Both the position numbers and the translations under genes were made by a program. The notes beneath the pieces were generated by a model. That model had not been told where the DNA came from. It did not search any database and saw only the letters and a program-made list of their open reading frames with translations. 25,644 nucleotides of DNA from CAMAXB01 sp041746615 (GTDB lineage: Bacteria > Verrucomicrobiota > Verrucomicrobiia > Opitutales > Opitutaceae), in assembly GCA_041746615.1 (NCBI GenBank), contig JBGTGS010000049.1:1-25644 (forward strand). The letters run 5' to 3'. Shown here piece after piece: positions 22,868-25,644 of this stretch. Each line of letters opens with the position of its first letter. The first letter of the stretch is position 1.

Positions 22868-23818
22868 ATGGCGGGCAATATGGGCAGTTCCTCTCCCGCG
22901 GCTTTTCGCCGTCTTCTTGATGATGTCGGTCCGGTGGACGCGGTGGGGATTGCCGGGCGCGTCGCCAAGTATGGCACGAGGTCGATCAAGAAATCCGCCA
23001 AGGTCTGGGGTCTCCGCACCGCCGTCACCATGGTTGACCTGACCACCCTCGAGGGCAAGGACACCCCGGGCAAGGTCGCCTCGCTCTGCGTGAAGGCGGA
23101 GCATCCGCACGACGATCCCTCGATTCCCCCGGTCGCGGCGGTGTGCGTCTATCCAGCAATGGTGCGTCACGCCCGCCGCGCGCTCGGCCGGGATACGAAA
23201 GTAAGGATCGCCTCCGTGGCCACGGCCTTCCCGTCCGGCCAGGCACCGCTGCGCACACGGCTCGCCGAGGTGAAGGCGGCCGTGGCGGATGGAGCTGATG
23301 AAATCGACATGGTCATCAATCGTGGTGCCTTCCTGTCCGGGGAGTTCGACCGTGTGCAGGACGAGATTGCCTCCGTGGTCTCCGCCTGCGGCCGGACCGC
23401 CCTCAAGGTCATCCTCGAGACGGGTGAGCTGGAGACCTACGACAACATCCGGGTCGCCTCCTTCCTGGCCCTGCGCGTGATCCGCGAGGGCGATTTCATC
23501 AAGACCAGCACGGGCAAGACCGGATCCAACGCCACGCTTGGCAACAACCAGGTCATGCTGGATGCCATCCGTGATCATTATCTCGATACGAGCATCGCCG
23601 TGGGCATGAAGCCCGCCGGGGGTATCCGCACGGCGAAGCAGGCGCTGACCTTTCTGGTCGCGGTGAAGGAAACCCTCGGAGACGCCTGGCTGACCAACAC
23701 CCGCTACCGTTTCGGCGCATCGTCCCTCCTCAACGACCTCCTCCGCCAGCTGGAAAAGGAACGCACGGGGGCCTACCAGGCACCGTATTATTTCAGCGAA
23801 GCCGCCGAGAGTTATTGA
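22868..23818 (+). CDS. deoC: Deoxyribose-phosphate aldolase, long type
   Basis: The enzyme splits 2-deoxy-D-ribose 5-phosphate into glyceraldehyde 3-phosphate and acetaldehyde (EC 4.1.2.4) in the cytoplasm. The ATG at 22868 gives 316 residues, near the length of the animal and actinobacterial type and longer than the roughly 260-residue E. coli enzyme. Key sites are present: ADEIDMVINRGA with Asp147 (proton relay), DFIKTSTGKTGSNAT with Schiff-base Lys212, and GMKPAGGIRTA with the second active-site Lys248. The long form also shows its typical VDLTTLEGKDTPGKV and AAVCVYPAMV segments. The start is preceded by GGGGCGGGGAATA, a purine-rich stretch that could act as a ribosome-binding site, unlike most genes here. 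A longer in-frame extension overlaps the previous gene and has no matching family sequence. The aldehyde dehydrogenase gene starts one base after its stop, so the two are tightly coupled. Confidence 0.95.
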   Translation: MAGNMGSSSPAAFRRLLDDVGPVDAVGIAGRVAKYGTRSIKKSAKVWGLRTAVTMVDLTTLEGKDTPGKVASLCVKAEHPHDDPSIPPVAAVCVYPAMVRHARRALGRDTKVRIASVATAFPSGQAPLRTRLAEVKAAVADGADEIDMVINRGAFLSGEFDRVQDEIASVVSACGRTALKVILETGELETYDNIRVASFLALRVIREGDFIKTSTGKTGSNATLGNNQVMLDAIRDHYLDTSIAVGMKPAGGIRTAKQALTFLVAVKETLGDAWLTNTRYRFGASSLLNDLLRQLEKERTGAYQAPYYFSEAAESY

Positions 23819-23819
23819 T

Positions 23820-25310
23820 ATGCCTGCCATGAAACCTGAGAAACGCGCCGCACGTTCCCGACCTGAACTGATTTTCGGGGATCTGTGGGCTTTTGATCCG
23901 GCACCGGAGACGGCGGATCCTCAGCTGCTTTCCCGTTACGAACCGTTCATCAACGGGCGCTTTGTCGTGCCGAAATCCGGGGCGGTCTTTGATTCCATCA
24001 ATCCGGCCAACGAGCGGAAGCTGGCCGAGATCGGCCTGTGTGGAGCCGCCGAGGTGGATGCCGCCTACCGGGCAGCCGCCAAGGCCTTCCCCGCCTGGTC
24101 GAAGCTCCCCGGTGCAGAGCGCGGCAAGTACCTCTACCGACTCGCCCGTCTGCTGCAGGACCGTGCCCGCGAATTCGCCGTGGCCGAGACCCTTGACGGT
24201 GGCAAGCCGATCAAGGAGTCACGCGACTTTGACGTGCCGATGGCCGTCGCCCATTTTTTCCACCATGCGGGCTGGGCTGACAAGCTGGCCTGGGCCTTCC
24301 CGGGCGCGAAGGTTTCCCCACACGGTGTGGTCGGGCAGGTGATCCCCTGGAACTTCCCACTGCTCATGCTGGCGTGGAAACTCGCGCCCGCGCTCGCCGC
24401 GGGAAACACCGTCGTGCTCAAGCCGGCTGAGACCACCTCGATCACCGCGCTGAAGTTCGCCGAAATTATTTTGGAGGCGGGACTCCCGCCGGGGGTGGTC
24501 AACATTGTCACCGGGGCAGGGGAGACCGGCGCGGCCGTCATGGCGCATCCACTCGCGGCCAAGGTTGCCTTCACCGGCTCGACCGCGGTCGGCAAGGCCA
24601 TCCTGCGTGCGCTGGCCGGCAGCGGGAAAAAGATGACGATGGAGCTGGGTGGCAAAGCGGCCAACATCATCTTCGACGATGCGCCGCTTGACCAGGCGGT
24701 CGAGGGCGTCGTCAACGGGATCTTCTTCAACCAGGGGCATGTCTGCTGCGCCGGCTCGCGCCTGTTAGTGCAGGAGGGGGTGGCTGATGCCGTGCTCAGC
24801 CGGCTTCGTCAGCGCATCCAGGTGCTGCGGGTGGGGGATCCGCTCGACAAGAACACGGATATCGGGGCGATCAACTCGAAGGCCCAGCTCGACAAGATCC
24901 GCCGGCTGGTGGCCAGCGGGGTGAAGGAAGGCGCAAAACGTTACCAGCCGCCCTGTCGCCTGCCGGAGCGGGGCTGGTATTATCCGCCGACCCTGTTCAG
25001 CGGCGTGCAGCAGAGCCACCGCATCGCCCGTGAGGAGATTTTCGGGCCGGTGCTGTCCATCCTCACCTTCCGCACGGTGGATGAAGCGGTGGAGAAGGCC
25101 AACAACACCCCCTACGGCCTGAGTGCGGGGGTCTGGACGGACAAGGGCTCGCGGATCCTCAAGCTGAGCACGGAGCTCAAGGCCGGCGTGGTCTGGGCCA
25201 ACACCTTCAACCAGTTCGACCCCGCGTCACCGTTTGGCGGATACAAGGAAAGCGGCTTCGGCCGCGAAGGCGGCAAACAGGGCCTGGCCGACTACGTGAA
25301 GCTTGAGTGA
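23820..25310 (+). CDS. Aldehyde dehydrogenase following deoC
   Basis: The protein has 496 residues, the normal length for an NAD(P)-dependent aldehyde dehydrogenase. The Rossmann region includes VIPWNFPLLMLAWKLAPALA, with the conserved PWNFP, and KPAETT; FTGSTAVGK is the glycine motif. Catalytic residues are Glu275 in MELGGKAA and Cys309 in NQGHVCCAGSR; EEIFGPV and the closing SPFGGYKESGFGREGG are also present. The N-terminal 40 residues form a short extension before the family core (FINGRFV). The start codon is one nucleotide after the deoC stop, so the two should be cotranslated. The obvious role is oxidation of the acetaldehyde released by DeoC to acetate, but this is inferred from context; the domain alone does not fix the aldehyde. 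Confidence 0.93.
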   Translation: MPAMKPEKRAARSRPELIFGDLWAFDPAPETADPQLLSRYEPFINGRFVVPKSGAVFDSINPANERKLAEIGLCGAAEVDAAYRAAAKAFPAWSKLPGAERGKYLYRLARLLQDRAREFAVAETLDGGKPIKESRDFDVPMAVAHFFHHAGWADKLAWAFPGAKVSPHGVVGQVIPWNFPLLMLAWKLAPALAAGNTVVLKPAETTSITALKFAEIILEAGLPPGVVNIVTGAGETGAAVMAHPLAAKVAFTGSTAVGKAILRALAGSGKKMTMELGGKAANIIFDDAPLDQAVEGVVNGIFFNQGHVCCAGSRLLVQEGVADAVLSRLRQRIQVLRVGDPLDKNTDIGAINSKAQLDKIRRLVASGVKEGAKRYQPPCRLPERGWYYPPTLFSGVQQSHRIAREEIFGPVLSILTFRTVDEAVEKANNTPYGLSAGVWTDKGSRILKLSTELKAGVVWANTFNQFDPASPFGGYKESGFGREGGKQGLADYVKLE

Positions 25311-25342
25311 GGACTTTTAAAAAAACCTCTTTTCCCTATCCC

Positions 25343-25644
25343 ATGACCCGCCTGCCTATTTCCAAGACGCCCAAGGTTTTTGTTGGGGGGGCGTTCATTC
25401 GCTCCGAGAGCGGGCGGGTGCGTCCGCTGGTGGATGACGCCGGCCGGTTCGTCGGCCACATCCCACAGTGCACGCGGAAGGATCTCCGCAACGCCGTCGA
25501 GGCCGCCGCCAAGGCGGGGCCCGGATGGGCGAAGCGCACCGGCTACAATCGCGGGCAGATCCTCTACCGGCTCGCCGAGATGATCGAGGCGCGCACCGGC
25601 GAACTCGCCGATGCCCTCGCCCTCGGTGCCCGCGGGTCGCGGCG
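25343..25644 (+). CDS. Second aldehyde dehydrogenase, N-terminal part only
   Basis: An ATG at 25343, 32 nt after the first aldehyde dehydrogenase, opens a frame that runs off the right edge after 100 codons. The visible part fits the N-terminal region of an aldehyde dehydrogenase: KVFVGGAFIRSESGR as the first beta-strand pair, then IPQCTRKDLRNAVEAAAKAG and a GWAKRTGYNRGQILYRLAEM helix, which is the family's W-x(n)-R-x-x-x-L-x-x-x-A pattern. Catalytic Glu and Cys lie outside the window. The order deoC, aldehyde dehydrogenase, aldehyde dehydrogenase occurs in several bacterial groups, which supports the call. The leader CTCTTTTCCCTATCCC just before the ATG is pyrimidine-rich with no Shine-Dalgarno. 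Confidence 0.88.
   Translation, partial: MTRLPISKTPKVFVGGAFIRSESGRVRPLVDDAGRFVGHIPQCTRKDLRNAVEAAAKAGPGWAKRTGYNRGQILYRLAEMIEARTGELADALALGARGSR

Noticed and set aside
1..25644. CRISPR array, tRNA, rRNA, intact transposase or phage genes
   Set aside because: No regularly spaced repeats, cloverleaf candidates, rRNA-like segments or transposase/integrase motifs were recognised on either strand.

Overview
The window looks like a chromosomal segment from a GC-rich member of the Verrucomicrobiota, probably close to the Opitutae. This is inferred from gene content: a protein with a VPD-type C-terminal sorting tail, two Tat-exported Gfo/Idh/MocA oxidoreductases, two DUF1080 fusion proteins, two exported sulfatases, a long (animal/actinobacterial-type) DeoC followed by aldehyde dehydrogenases, and start codons that mostly lack Shine-Dalgarno sequences. 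No rRNA, tRNA, CRISPR array, intact insertion sequence or phage gene was seen.

Layout. 1-1954 (minus): a CPA1-type Na+/H+ antiporter running off the left edge, preceded by a DUF4112 membrane protein. 2029-2285 (minus): the two ends of a subclass B1 metallo-beta-lactamase gene whose middle is missing. 2552-5428 (plus): a large exported PQQ dehydrogenase with an internal cytochrome c domain and a C-terminal DUF1080 domain. 5657-5803 (plus): a 48-residue membrane peptide. 5904-8835 (minus): an exported protein of unknown function, a Tat-exported oxidoreductase and a short HEAT-repeat protein. 8970-11275 (plus): an unknown exported protein and a DUF2959 lipoprotein. 11461-14285 (minus): an alpha/beta hydrolase, a beta-propeller of SMP-30 type and the VPD-CTERM surface protein. 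14668-17723 (plus): sulfatase 1 and an unknown exported protein. 17745-18845 (minus): an SGNH esterase. 19160-22745 (plus): a sulfatase-DUF1080 fusion and a second Tat oxidoreductase. 22868-25644 (plus): deoC and two aldehyde dehydrogenases, the last cut by the right edge.

How the genes may work together. Most products carry export signals and belong to families that act on complex carbohydrates: desulfation (two sulfatases), deacylation (SGNH esterase, alpha/beta hydrolase), oxidation (PQQ dehydrogenase, two Gfo/Idh/MocA proteins) and cleavage of 3-keto-glycosides (DUF1080 is also known as the 3-keto-disaccharide hydrolase domain). The most interesting reading is an extracytoplasmic oxidise-then-cleave route for sulfated or acylated glycans, with oxidation and cleavage fused in one polypeptide at 2552-5428. 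This is inference from domains; no substrate can be read from the DNA. The deoC-aldehyde dehydrogenase block is ordinary cytoplasmic deoxyribose catabolism and probably a separate unit.
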